Assembly (NCBI GenBank): GCA_027296045.1
Contig: JAPUJS010000239.1
Location: 1-18,784 of the forward strand
DNA: 18,784 nucleotides
Direction of reading: 5' to 3'
Source: a bacterium
GTDB taxonomy: Bacteria; Latescibacterota; UBA2968
Both the position numbers and the translations under genes were made by a program. How positions within the stretch are numbered: the first letter of the stretch is position 1; each line of letters starts with the position of its first letter. Shown here piece by piece: positions 1 through 7,679 of this stretch. The notes beneath the pieces were generated by a model, which saw only the letters and a program-made list of their open reading frames with translations, was not told the origin of the DNA and ran no database searches.

Positions 1-1854
1 AAACCCAACGAACTGAAACTGGAAATGCCCTACATCCAGCACGCCATCGATTGTACCCGAAAAGCATATGGCCTGGACCGGGTGGAAGAAGTGCCCTTCC
101 CCGGCGAATCCAACCTCACCTACGAGGATATTCAAAACAACCTGCCGACCATCCGCAGCATCCCCCTTTGGGATCGCCGCCCCCTGCTCGACACCTATAG
201 CCAGCTCCAGGAAATCCGCACCTACTATCGGTTTAGCGGCGTGGACGTAGACCGATACGAAGTCAACGGCGAATATCGCCAGGTCATGCTGGCCGCCCGA
301 GAATTCTCCCGTGCCCAACTCGCCGTGCAAAGCGACACCTGGGTGAATCGCCACCTGGTCTACACCCACGGGTATGGCCTGGTCATCAGCCCGTCCAACC
401 AGATCGTCGGCGAAGGCTTGCCCTCCTTTTTTATCCAAGACATTCCGCCCACTTCATCGGTCAACATGACGGTTAACCGACCGGAAATCTACTACGGTGA
501 GGGGATGAGAGACTATGTAGTGGCCCACTCCAAAACCCAGGAATTCGACTACCCACAAGGCGATGAAAACGTCTACACAACCTACGAGGGCAAAGGCGGT
601 GTTCCCATCAACTCCTTTTCCCGCCGCCTGGCCTTCGCCCTCCGATTTGGCGACCCCTACCTGCTGTTCACCGACAACCTCACCTCCCAAAGCCGTATCC
701 TTTTCGACCGGCACATCGGCCGCCGTTTTGGCGAAGAAGGACCGCGCCGCTTTCTCAAACTCGCCCCCTTCTTAAAATTCGACAGCGATCCGTACGTGGC
801 CCTGGTCGAAGGTCGGATTATCTGGATTCAAGATGCCTACACCGTCACCAATATGTTCCCCTATGCCGAACCCTATGGCCGCCCCTACGTCCGGGAAATG
901 AATTATATCCGGAACAGTGTCAAAGTGATTATGGACGCCTATGACGGTTCGGTCACCTTCTATGCCTGGGACACCCAGGACCCCCTGATCCGTGCCTATA
1001 TGGCCATTTTCCCAGACCTGTTTCAATCTGCCGAAGCCATCTCTCCGGCCCTTCGCGCCCACCTTCGATATCCCATCGACCTGTTTGAAATCCAGGCCAA
1101 ACTCTACAATATCTATCACATGACCACCCCCCAGGTCTTTTACGGCCGGGAAGATGCCTGGGAAATACCAACCGAATACTACGGCATCTCCGATCGCCCC
1201 CTGAAGATGACCCCTTACTATTTGATGGCCAAACTCCCGGATGCCGACCGCGAAGAATACATCCTGATGTTGCCGGCCACCCCCCACGACAAACCCAACA
1301 TGATCGGCTGGCTTTTTGCCCGGTGCGATAGTCCCCATTATGGCCAGCTGCAAGTCTACAAACTCCCAAAAGAAAAGCTCATCTACGGCCCGATGCTGGT
1401 CGAACGTCGAATCAGCCAGGACACCGAGGTCTCCCGCGAAATCACCCTCTGGGACCAGCGCGGTTCCCACGTCATCCGGGGCAATCTGCTGGTCATTCCC
1501 ATCGAAGAATCCTTTATCTATGTCGAACCCCTCTACCTCCGTGCCTCCCAAAGCGGAATGCCCGAGCTCAAACGCGTCCTGGTCCTTCACGGCGAAACCC
1601 TTGCAATGGGCGTCAACCTGGAAGACGCCCTTCGCCAGTTATTTCAAAGTGCTACATTGGCAAAAAAACCGTCCGCCAAACCCGGCAAAAGGATCGACCT
1701 GAAAACCCTCGCTCAGGAGGCTTTGAGACAATTTGAAGAAGCCCAGGAATGGCTCCAGTCGGGCAAGTTTTTGGAATACGGACAGGCCATCGACCAGCTC
1801 AAATCTACCCTGACCCAAATGACCCGGCAGAAAGAAAAAACCAATGGCCCATAA
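1..1854 (+). CDS. UPF0182 family membrane protein, C-terminal part (5' end outside window)
   Basis: The reading frame is open from the first base. The first in-frame ATG (25) is internal, because the residues before it (KPNELKLE) already match the family. About 617 residues are visible. UPF0182 proteins are usually about 900 residues, with an N-terminal block of membrane helices and a large extracytoplasmic C-terminal domain; only the latter is here. Family-like stretches include a Lys-Ala-Tyr-Gly-Leu-Asp segment near the start, a DPYLLF block, the KLAPFLKFDSDPY region and a WIQDAYT segment. The last 60 residues are charged and helical, as expected for the end of the family. No enzymatic function is established for UPF0182, and I do not assign one. 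The 3' end overlaps murQ by 11 nt, implying cotranscription and possible translational coupling. Family membership is confident; the role is unknown. Confidence 0.93.
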   Translation, partial: KPNELKLEMPYIQHAIDCTRKAYGLDRVEEVPFPGESNLTYEDIQNNLPTIRSIPLWDRRPLLDTYSQLQEIRTYYRFSGVDVDRYEVNGEYRQVMLAAREFSRAQLAVQSDTWVNRHLVYTHGYGLVISPSNQIVGEGLPSFFIQDIPPTSSVNMTVNRPEIYYGEGMRDYVVAHSKTQEFDYPQGDENVYTTYEGKGGVPINSFSRRLAFALRFGDPYLLFTDNLTSQSRILFDRHIGRRFGEEGPRRFLKLAPFLKFDSDPYVALVEGRIIWIQDAYTVTNMFPYAEPYGRPYVREMNYIRNSVKVIMDAYDGSVTFYAWDTQDPLIRAYMAIFPDLFQSAEAISPALRAHLRYPIDLFEIQAKLYNIYHMTTPQVFYGREDAWEIPTEYYGISDRPLKMTPYYLMAKLPDADREEYILMLPATPHDKPNMIGWLFARCDSPHYGQLQVYKLPKEKLIYGPMLVERRISQDTEVSREITLWDQRGSHVIRGNLLVIPIEESFIYVEPLYLRASQSGMPELKRVLVLHGETLAMGVNLEDALRQLFQSATLAKKPSAKPGKRIDLKTLAQEALRQFEEAQEWLQSGKFLEYGQAIDQLKSTLTQMTRQKEKTNGP

Positions 1855-2749
1855 CTCCAGGTGGGCCGACCTGTTGACCGAACAGCGCAACCCGGCCAGC
1901 CAACAGATCGATGCGGTTTCCACCCTGGACGCCTTAAAGATCATCAACCGGGAAGACCAGGCCGTCCCTCAGGCTGTGGCAAAGGTCCTGGACGAGGTTG
2001 CCCGGGCCGTCGATATCATTGTCGACGCCTTTCAACAAGGCGGCCGGCTTTTTTATGTCGGTGCCGGAACCAGCGGCCGCCTGGGCGTCCTGGACGCCGC
2101 CGAATGTCCGCCCACCTTCGGAAGCCATCCCGAACAGGTTCAAGGCATCATTGCAGGCGGCAGCCCCGCCCTGGTGAGATCCCAGGAGGGTGCAGAAGAT
2201 CGCCCCGAAGACGGCGCTGTGGCCCTTCAGGAGAAATTGTGTACGGCAAAGGACGTGGTGATGGGTATTGCAGCAAGCGGTGTGACCCCGTTCGTCCTGG
2301 GTGCTTTGCGCGAAGCCAGGTCTATCGGTTGTGCTGTGCTTTTCTTTTCCTGCAATCCCTCCGCCGCACAACAGGTCGATGCCGATGTCCGAATGGTCCC
2401 CGTCGTGGGCCCCGAGGTCATTGCCGGGTCCACGCGAATGAAGGCCGGAACGGCCACCAAGCTAATTCTAAACATGATCACGACCACCGCGATGATCCAG
2501 ATGGGCAAGGTCTATGAAAACCTGATGGTCGACCTCACCCCCTCTTGCGAGAAACTCCAGGATCGCGCCGAACGCATTTTGACCGCCTTCACCGGATTGG
2601 ACCAACCGGGATGTCGCAAAGCCCTGCTTGCTGCCGACCATGACCTGAAAACGGCGGTTGTCATGACAAAACGGGCGGTTTCAAAAGAAACCGCCCGCCG
2701 ATTGTTGAAAAAAAATGGGAATATTGTCAGAAAAGCCCTGGAGGCCTAA
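1844..2749 (+). CDS. murQ: N-acetylmuramic acid 6-phosphate etherase MurQ
   Basis: This cytoplasmic enzyme cleaves the lactyl ether of MurNAc-6-phosphate, giving GlcNAc-6-phosphate and D-lactate, a step in peptidoglycan recycling. The 301-residue length is normal. The sugar-isomerase (SIS) fold is marked by GAGTSGRLGVLDAAECPP at about residues 73-90. E87 in that motif and E118 in EGAED have the same 31-residue spacing as the two catalytic glutamates of the E. coli enzyme. Further family blocks are GIAASGVTPFVLGA, SCNPSAA, the GSTRMKAGTATKL loop and the NLMVDL segment. The ATG at 1844 lies inside the end of the UPF0182 gene (11-nt overlap) and has only an A-rich leader, with no clear SD, so translation may depend on coupling. 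No GlcNAc/MurNAc kinase or permease gene is adjacent. The stop TAA at 2747-2749 interlocks with the convergent ClpX-like stop codon. Confidence 0.97.
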   Translation: MAHNSRWADLLTEQRNPASQQIDAVSTLDALKIINREDQAVPQAVAKVLDEVARAVDIIVDAFQQGGRLFYVGAGTSGRLGVLDAAECPPTFGSHPEQVQGIIAGGSPALVRSQEGAEDRPEDGAVALQEKLCTAKDVVMGIAASGVTPFVLGALREARSIGCAVLFFSCNPSAAQQVDADVRMVPVVGPEVIAGSTRMKAGTATKLILNMITTTAMIQMGKVYENLMVDLTPSCEKLQDRAERILTAFTGLDQPGCRKALLAADHDLKTAVVMTKRAVSKETARRLLKKNGNIVRKALEA

Positions 2750-4269
2750 TCCTTGCTGTAAAACGATTTTACCAGACTGTCCAGGTGGGCTTTCGGATTT
2801 AAAACGGCTTCTACACCAATCTGAAACACCATTTCTCCCAGCAGTTTCAGCCCGTGCCCATAATCGTCGAATTTTTCGTGACACAGTTCCAACACCGAAA
2901 CCCCTTTCTCATCGGCCTCTTCCGCAAGCATTTCCAGGGCCTCCGGCTCAAACTGCAGGTCAATCCCATAATCCTCCTGAAACTTTCTGCGAAAGGATTC
3001 GGTCCCTCGATGCAGCAATAATTTCTGCAATTCAGCTTCGGGATTTTCGACTACCTCGCGGGTCACGGTAAGCGCCTTGATTTCTGTGGAAGGAAGGGTT
3101 TTCTCAAACTTCAACAGGGCCCGCTCGCACACACTGACCAGACTTCGCGCCCCGGTCTGCTCCAGTGCCGCCTGCTCGGACAGAAGGTGCAGGGCTTCGT
3201 CTTCAAATTCAAGTATAATCCCGTAGGCCAGAAAATCCCGTTTCTTTCCCAAAATGACCGAACTGTTCTCGCTCTTTAAGATTGCGTACAAATCGTCCAC
3301 CGTCAGCGGATCTAGCACGGCAGTCACGGGCAATCGGCCCACAAATTCCGACTCAAATCCAAACGCGATCAAATCTTCCGACCTCACCTGTTTTAAATAG
3401 GCCATCCGGTCCACTTCCTGGTCCTGTATCCGGTCAGAACCGGTCTTAAAGCCCACCCCGCTCTGATTCAAACGGCGCTTGATCAGATCTTCCATTCCGC
3501 CAAAAGCACCGCTGACAATAAACAGAATATTTCGGGTATTGATCTTTTTTGACTCCATCTTTCCGGAGCGCTGAAACTGCATCATCGATTCCATCTGCGA
3601 TGCCAGGTCGTGGGGCGACTTCAAGTCCACCTCGGTCTCTTCCATCAGCTTCAACAAATTTCGCTGGACCCCGGTTCGGGACACATCGGGGCCGACCATA
3701 TTGGTGGAGGAAGCGATTTTATCGACCTCGTCGATATATACAATCCCATACTGGGCTTTTTCAATACTCCCGTCGGCTTCCCGAACCAACTCCCGGATCA
3801 AATCTTCAACGTCACCGCCCACATACCCTGTTTCGCTGAACTTGGTTGCATCCCCCTTCACAAACGGCACCCCGATCCGATCAGCGATGAGCTTGACCAG
3901 AAACGTCTTGCCCACGCCGGTCGGGCCGATTAAAAGAATATTGTTCTTGATATGGCCTACAATCTTTCCGGTCGGATCCGGATTTTCGTAGTCCAGCTTC
4001 ATCCGATTGTAGTGCGTGCAAATCTTGGTTGCCAACACCTCTTTGGCCCCACTCTGCTTGACCACATATTCGTTGAGATAGGCCTCGAGTTCTTCCGGCT
4101 TCAAATCGAACTGAATGATTTCTTCTTCGGGTTCCTCTGTCTTGGGCCCTTCCTGAATTCCGGACGCCTCGCTTTGAGGGATCACCACTTCGGCCCCGTA
4201 TTTGTTTTCGATAAATTCCTTCAAATCTTTCTGCAAATCTGCCGGATTAAACGGCTTCTGCTCAGACAT
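2746..4269 (-). CDS. ClpX-like AAA+ unfoldase lacking the zinc-binding domain
   Basis: A 507-residue HslU/ClpX-type AAA+ ATPase. Visible motifs are Walker A GPTGVGKT (115-122), the aromatic pore loop GYVG (148-151), Walker B IVYIDEVDK (176-184), the EFVGRLP box with arginine finger R312, and sensor-2 TGAR (372-375). ClpX normally starts with a four-cysteine zinc domain that binds adaptors. Here the first cysteine is residue 84, and residues 1-60 are acidic and hydrophilic instead. A VGF tripeptide (272-274) sits where ClpX has its [LIV]GF ClpP-docking loop, so interaction with ClpP is plausible. About 95 extra C-terminal residues (from about 411) go beyond the usual ClpX end. The ATG at 4269 is preceded by AAAGGGTGA, a reasonable SD. 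The gene is divergent from rqcH and convergent with murQ. It is probably a second ClpX-type ATPase rather than the housekeeping clpX, but without the rest of the genome this is inference. Confidence 0.88.
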   Translation of the reverse strand: MSEQKPFNPADLQKDLKEFIENKYGAEVVIPQSEASGIQEGPKTEEPEEEIIQFDLKPEELEAYLNEYVVKQSGAKEVLATKICTHYNRMKLDYENPDPTGKIVGHIKNNILLIGPTGVGKTFLVKLIADRIGVPFVKGDATKFSETGYVGGDVEDLIRELVREADGSIEKAQYGIVYIDEVDKIASSTNMVGPDVSRTGVQRNLLKLMEETEVDLKSPHDLASQMESMMQFQRSGKMESKKINTRNILFIVSGAFGGMEDLIKRRLNQSGVGFKTGSDRIQDQEVDRMAYLKQVRSEDLIAFGFESEFVGRLPVTAVLDPLTVDDLYAILKSENSSVILGKKRDFLAYGIILEFEDEALHLLSEQAALEQTGARSLVSVCERALLKFEKTLPSTEIKALTVTREVVENPEAELQKLLLHRGTESFRRKFQEDYGIDLQFEPEALEMLAEEADEKGVSVLELCHEKFDDYGHGLKLLGEMVFQIGVEAVLNPKAHLDSLVKSFYSKD

Positions 4270-4447
4270 AAACGCAATTCACCCTTTCTATTCTGTGCAT
4301 TTTACCTTAGAATTTGTAAACGAGAAGCAACAACTCCAGGTTGTTAAGAATATAAGAATACCAGGTCGTCGAACGATTGTCAAGACTCCCGCACTCGAAC
4401 AACAGTACCTGATTCTGGAAGACCTGACCAGCGAGAACTAACCTGAG
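4270..4447. promoter_or_regulatory. Divergent intergenic region, ClpX-like gene / rqcH
   Basis: These 178 bases separate two divergent genes and should hold both promoters. It contains a 6-bp inverted repeat, AACAAC-(5 nt)-GTTGTT, at 4329-4345. For the minus-strand gene a weak box pair can be drawn: TTGTTG (4333-4328) and TAAGGT (4309-4304), 18 nt apart. For rqcH a TATAAG lies at 4351-4356 without a good -35. The inverted repeat overlaps the minus-strand -35 and precedes the plus-strand -10, where a shared operator could act. All of this is motif reading only. Confidence 0.3.
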
Positions 4448-6223
4448 ATGAACCTGAGCCCCTTCACACTCAAACGCCTTGTAGACGAACTTGCACCCCA
4501 TCTGGAGAACGCCCTCGTCCAGGACGTCTTTCTCATTGCGCCCCACCACCTGTACCTGGACCTGGAGGACCGCCACCTCCTGCTTTCGGCTGCCCCGTCC
4601 CAAAGCCGGGTCGTCTTTGCCACGCCTTCCGAACAGGCCGAACGCGTACGGATTCCCTGGGCAGACCGGTTTCTGCTGAAAGCCCGCATCACATCTCTCA
4701 CCCAGGTGCCGGGAGAACGCATCCTGGAACTGACCCTCGTTAAAAAAGACCGCCTGGGCGGCCGGTCGGAAAGTCGCCTGATCTGTGAGCTGATTGGCCG
4801 CTACAGCAATATCATCCTGACCGATCACAAAAAAATCCTCGGTGCCCTCCGACAGGTCAGCGGGCGCGTGAACCGAACCCGTCAAATTCTTCCCGGCAAA
4901 CCCTATCGGCCCCCCCCTGCGCTCGACCGCATAGAAGTCAGCCAGGTCACCCCCGAAATGCTGTCTCAATTCCTGAGCAATCCCGATCGATCCCCGGCCG
5001 AAAACCTGATGCTGCACGTCGCCGGTTTGGACCTGCTTGCCGCAAAGGAGTTGCTCCACCGATCTGGCCTTGCAACACCCACCCCCTCTCCAACCGACCC
5101 GACCCGCCTCTTGACGGAACTTCAAAACCTGTTTGCAGACCCCCCCTTTGTCCGGGGCGCCCTGGGCGTACCCCGTCCAAACGGAAATGGACAGGAACTG
5201 AGTGTTTTATCCCTCACCCATATCCCGGAAGATCGTCAGCGTGTCTTCCCCAGCCTCTGTGAGGCGATCGAAACCCTGGTCCAGGAAGAACAGGTCTACC
5301 AGCGTCAAAGCAGCCAGCTCAAAGAGGTTGAAAAAAACCTTCAGAACCAGCTCTCCTCGCTGGAGAAAAAAATCGAGCGCATTCAATCGGACCTCAAAGA
5401 GACCGAACGGGCCGACGAGCACGAAAAATTTGGCAACCTCCTGATGGCCAATATTCCCAACATCCCTCCGGGTGCCGATTCGATCACCCTGCCAGACCTG
5501 TTCGACCCCGGAGGACCGGATGTGACCATTTCGCTCAACATACATAAAAGCCCGGTAGAAAACGGGCAATACTATCTCAAACGCGTGCGAAAAGCCCGAA
5601 AAGCGGCCCCCATTCTGGAACGCCGTCTGGAGGTGGCAAAACAAAAATGGGAAACCTTTCAGGCCTACCTGAACCGCTTCGAAAACCTGGGAGAAACAGA
5701 CCTTAAAACCTTCCAGACCGAACTGGAAGAAGCCGGTCTGATCCGCCCCAAACAGAAACAACGGGGCCGATCCAAACAGAAACGCCGGGCGGCAGACGTC
5801 CACCCCAGACGCTACCGAACAAGCGACGGCTGGCTGGTCCTGGTGGGCAGAAACAATCGTGAAAATGATCGCCTCACCAAAAGCGCCGCCCGACAAGATA
5901 TCTTTCTCCACGCCCAGGGATGTCCTGGCTCCCACGTCATTCTCAAACGTGGTGACAAGCAGGACAGACCCTCCCGACACGCCCTCAAAGAAGCCGCAGG
6001 CCTCGCGGCCTATTGGAGCAAAGCCCGGGGGGCCAAACGGGTGTCGGTGAACTACACCGAAGTTCGATATGTACATAAACCCAGGGGCGCGCCCCCGGGA
6101 CTGGTCACCATCAAAAACGAAAAGAGCCTCATGGTCGAACCCTGCGAGATCCGGCGGGCCGACGAAACCGAAGGTTCACCCGCTTCAACATCCTCAAACA
6201 CCCCGATCGGGTCACAGATTTGA
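4448..6223 (+). CDS. rqcH: RqcH/NFACT-family ribosome-associated quality control protein
   Basis: A 591-residue protein with full NFACT architecture. The NFACT-N fold opens with FTLKRLVDEL and contains the ICELIGRYSNIIL block (about 112-124). Two helical or coiled-coil segments follow (about 275-330 and 385-430), then a basic linker (435-456). The C-terminal NFACT-R domain starts at DGWLVLVGRNNREND (about 460-474) and continues through FLHAQGCPGSHVIL and the YTEVRYVHKPRGAPPG stretch. In Bacillus, RqcH binds the obstructed 50S subunit with peptidyl-tRNA and recruits tRNA-Ala to add C-terminal alanine tails. A KDR at 100-102 may be the Asp-Arg pair needed for that activity, but I could not align it formally. 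The older annotation is fibronectin-binding protein FbpA. The stop at 6221-6223 is 12 nt before a strong hairpin. No clear SD precedes the ATG. Confidence 0.94.
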   Translation: MNLSPFTLKRLVDELAPHLENALVQDVFLIAPHHLYLDLEDRHLLLSAAPSQSRVVFATPSEQAERVRIPWADRFLLKARITSLTQVPGERILELTLVKKDRLGGRSESRLICELIGRYSNIILTDHKKILGALRQVSGRVNRTRQILPGKPYRPPPALDRIEVSQVTPEMLSQFLSNPDRSPAENLMLHVAGLDLLAAKELLHRSGLATPTPSPTDPTRLLTELQNLFADPPFVRGALGVPRPNGNGQELSVLSLTHIPEDRQRVFPSLCEAIETLVQEEQVYQRQSSQLKEVEKNLQNQLSSLEKKIERIQSDLKETERADEHEKFGNLLMANIPNIPPGADSITLPDLFDPGGPDVTISLNIHKSPVENGQYYLKRVRKARKAAPILERRLEVAKQKWETFQAYLNRFENLGETDLKTFQTELEEAGLIRPKQKQRGRSKQKRRAADVHPRRYRTSDGWLVLVGRNNRENDRLTKSAARQDIFLHAQGCPGSHVILKRGDKQDRPSRHALKEAAGLAAYWSKARGAKRVSVNYTEVRYVHKPRGAPPGLVTIKNEKSLMVEPCEIRRADETEGSPASTSSNTPIGSQI

Positions 6224-6235
6224 TCAAAAAATATC

Positions 6236-6263
6236 GAAGCCCGGGAGAACAGCCCCGGGCTTC
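6236..6263 (-). terminator. Strong terminator for the minus-strand cluster, shared with the rqcH end
   Basis: Perfect 10-bp stem GAAGCCCGGG / CCCGGGCTTC (6236-6245 and 6254-6263) with an 8-nt loop. Read on the minus strand, the stem is followed by GATATTTTTTGATC, giving a U-tract, so it is a good intrinsic terminator for the gene ending at 6304. On the plus strand it begins 13 nt after the rqcH stop codon but lacks a U-run, so it may only partly end rqcH transcription or protect its 3' end. Confidence 0.85.
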
Positions 6264-6303
6264 TGCAAAAAGCTCGTGAACACCTCCAACTTTGGAACAT
6301 GCG

Positions 6304-7056
6304 CTAGAAGTGCTCAAAATATACAATCCGCAATTCCCGATCCGGATTGGGATTGCGTTGCCCGTTCCGGAAAATATTCTTCACATCAAATTCCATCGTA
6401 AACTGTCCCGAAATCGCCCACCGAACCCCCGCGTTCATAAACCCTCTTCCAGACCCCAGCGAATTGTCTTCGTTATCGTTCAAAGCAAAGTCGTATTCCA
6501 AAAGCAACACAAAATCCTTCCCAAATTGCTTATCCACCCCAATAAATCCGGATAGATCCTGGTCCTCGTCTCCGTTTTCCAGGCTTCGATTCAAGCCTCC
6601 GTGCAAACCGCCCTGACCCAGGGGAGAATTGAAATTTTTACTGAAGACACCATAAATCCCCTTGGACTTGCTGGTATATCGACTCAACGTCTCATCGTAA
6701 GCGCCATACCCCTGCGAGGTATACCCAATCGCGACTGCCGGGATGGAATAATCCTCCTCCACAATTCGCACTTTGGCCGCAAATTCGGGCTTGGGATTCC
6801 ACTGGACCGTACGGTTGCCCAACAGATCCTGTCCCCCAAAAGAGACCCCCACCATCACCCGGTCAAACAGCCCCACCGAAATACGACCCAGGATTCCATT
6901 TCCATCATAAAATCGAAAATCCAGATCAAAACTGCCCCGGGGCAAAAGCCCCGCCGTTGGGGTCTCGATCAATTGCCGGGGCTCCAATTCCTGCTGTGCA
7001 AAAACCGGTCCGGCAACCGATACAACTGCCATCCAAACAATCCACAATCGCTTCAT
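6304..7056 (-). CDS. Predicted outer-membrane or periplasmic beta-rich protein, family not recognised
   Basis: A 250-residue protein with a clear Sec signal peptide: MKRLW, a hydrophobic core, then VFA-QQ with predicted cleavage after residue 20. The mature part has many short alternating segments typical of beta strands (for example FDLDFRFYD, VMVGVSFGG, FVLLLEYDFAL, FMNAGVRWAI, FTMEFDVKNIF). It has no long hydrophobic helix and ends in Phe, as many outer-membrane beta-barrels do. The segment ETPTAGLLPRGSFDLDFR near the mature N-terminus recalls YjbH-like or other barrel families, but I do not recognise the family with certainty. Its ATG lies 4 nt after the tsaE stop, with a G-rich stretch inside the end of tsaE, so it is almost surely cotranscribed with tsaE. 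It is the last gene before the terminator. The localisation is inferred. Confidence 0.75.
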   Translation of the reverse strand: MKRLWIVWMAVVSVAGPVFAQQELEPRQLIETPTAGLLPRGSFDLDFRFYDGNGILGRISVGLFDRVMVGVSFGGQDLLGNRTVQWNPKPEFAAKVRIVEEDYSIPAVAIGYTSQGYGAYDETLSRYTSKSKGIYGVFSKNFNSPLGQGGLHGGLNRSLENGDEDQDLSGFIGVDKQFGKDFVLLLEYDFALNDNEDNSLGSGRGFMNAGVRWAISGQFTMEFDVKNIFRNGQRNPNPDRELRIVYFEHF

Positions 7057-7060
7057 AGCG

Positions 7061-7507
7061 TTAACGTCCCCCTGTTATCGTAAAAGAACGCGAAGTTATG
7101 CCGACGTCTTCCAACTGGATCAAAATCGTCCCTTCGGGCAACAGATCACCCGCCCTATCTGCCCACTCAATCAGGCAAATGCCCTCTCCGTAGAAATAAT
7201 CGTCACACCCCAGAGCATACAGCTCGTCGGGATCGCCCAAACGGTATAAATCGAAATGGTAAACCGGCAATGGGGCTTCCTCTTTGCCCACACCCGTATA
7301 CTCATGGATCAAAATAAACGTGGGACTGGTCACAGCGCCGGACACACCCAAACCGGCGCAAATCCCCTGGACCAGGCAGGTTTTGCCACTGCCCAGACTG
7401 CCAATCAGGCCCACGCAGTCGCCCGGGCGCAAACGACCGGCCAGTTCTCTGCCCAGTGCCTGGGTTTCCTCGGGGGCGTGTGTCACCCGGGTTGTTGTAT
7501 TTGCCAT
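7061..7507 (-). CDS. tsaE: tRNA threonylcarbamoyladenosine biosynthesis ATPase TsaE
   Basis: TsaE is the P-loop ATPase that works with TsaB and TsaD in the threonylcarbamoyl-transfer step making t6A37 in ANN-decoding tRNAs, in the cytoplasm. The 148-residue length is typical. Motifs are Walker A GSLGSGKT (36-43), SPTF (61-64), HFDLYRL (84-90) and IEWAD (113-117). The ATG at 7507 is directly preceded by an in-frame TAA, so no longer start exists. The upstream bases are pyrimidine-rich with no SD, so translation initiation looks unusual. It lies downstream of the PorX-like gene across a 172-nt gap and 4 nt upstream of the outer-membrane-like gene. I recall tsaE beside porX in Bacteroidota genomes, which would support the taxonomic hint, but I could not check this here. 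Confidence 0.96.
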   Translation of the reverse strand: MANTTTRVTHAPEETQALGRELAGRLRPGDCVGLIGSLGSGKTCLVQGICAGLGVSGAVTSPTFILIHEYTGVGKEEAPLPVYHFDLYRLGDPDELYALGCDDYFYGEGICLIEWADRAGDLLPEGTILIQLEDVGITSRSFTITGGR

Positions 7508-7576
7508 TTAGAAAAAAGAAGGAGGACGGGAATCGGGGAGAAAAATCGGGGAATGGAGATACCGCTTCAACAGAGC

Positions 7577-7602
7577 CAGATTCCAAAAGGGGTTGGAATC
7601 TG
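7577..7602 (-). other. Perfect 10-bp hairpin between the PorX-like gene and tsaE
   Basis: CAGATTCCAA (7577-7586), loop AAGGGG, TTGGAATCTG (7593-7602). In the minus-strand transcript it lies 77 nt after the PorX-like stop and 69 nt before the tsaE ATG. No U-tract follows directly on either strand, so it is not a standard intrinsic terminator. Processing site, mRNA stabiliser or attenuator are possible. The rest of this 172-nt gap (7508-7679) shows no gene that I can support. Confidence 0.6.
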
Positions 7603-7679
7603 ACCGAACCCTGCGTTGGTGGCCAGCAAAGCGCCCACAGATTGGGTACGGTTGGCGGGAGTCCTGCTGCTAATAACGA

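Noticed and set aside
772..1590. Minus-strand open frame of 272 codons opposite the UPF0182 gene
   Set aside because: Antisense shadow of a well-conserved family, with no start signal or domain.
7531..7552. Direct repeat AATCGGGGA, two copies 13 nt apart
   Set aside because: Only two short copies in a G-rich stretch; likely chance.
7508..7679. Short plus-strand reading frames behind a GGAGG in the porX-tsaE gap
   Set aside because: The first ATG downstream gives only 15 codons with no family resemblance, and the purine run is simply the complement of the pyrimidine-rich tsaE leader.
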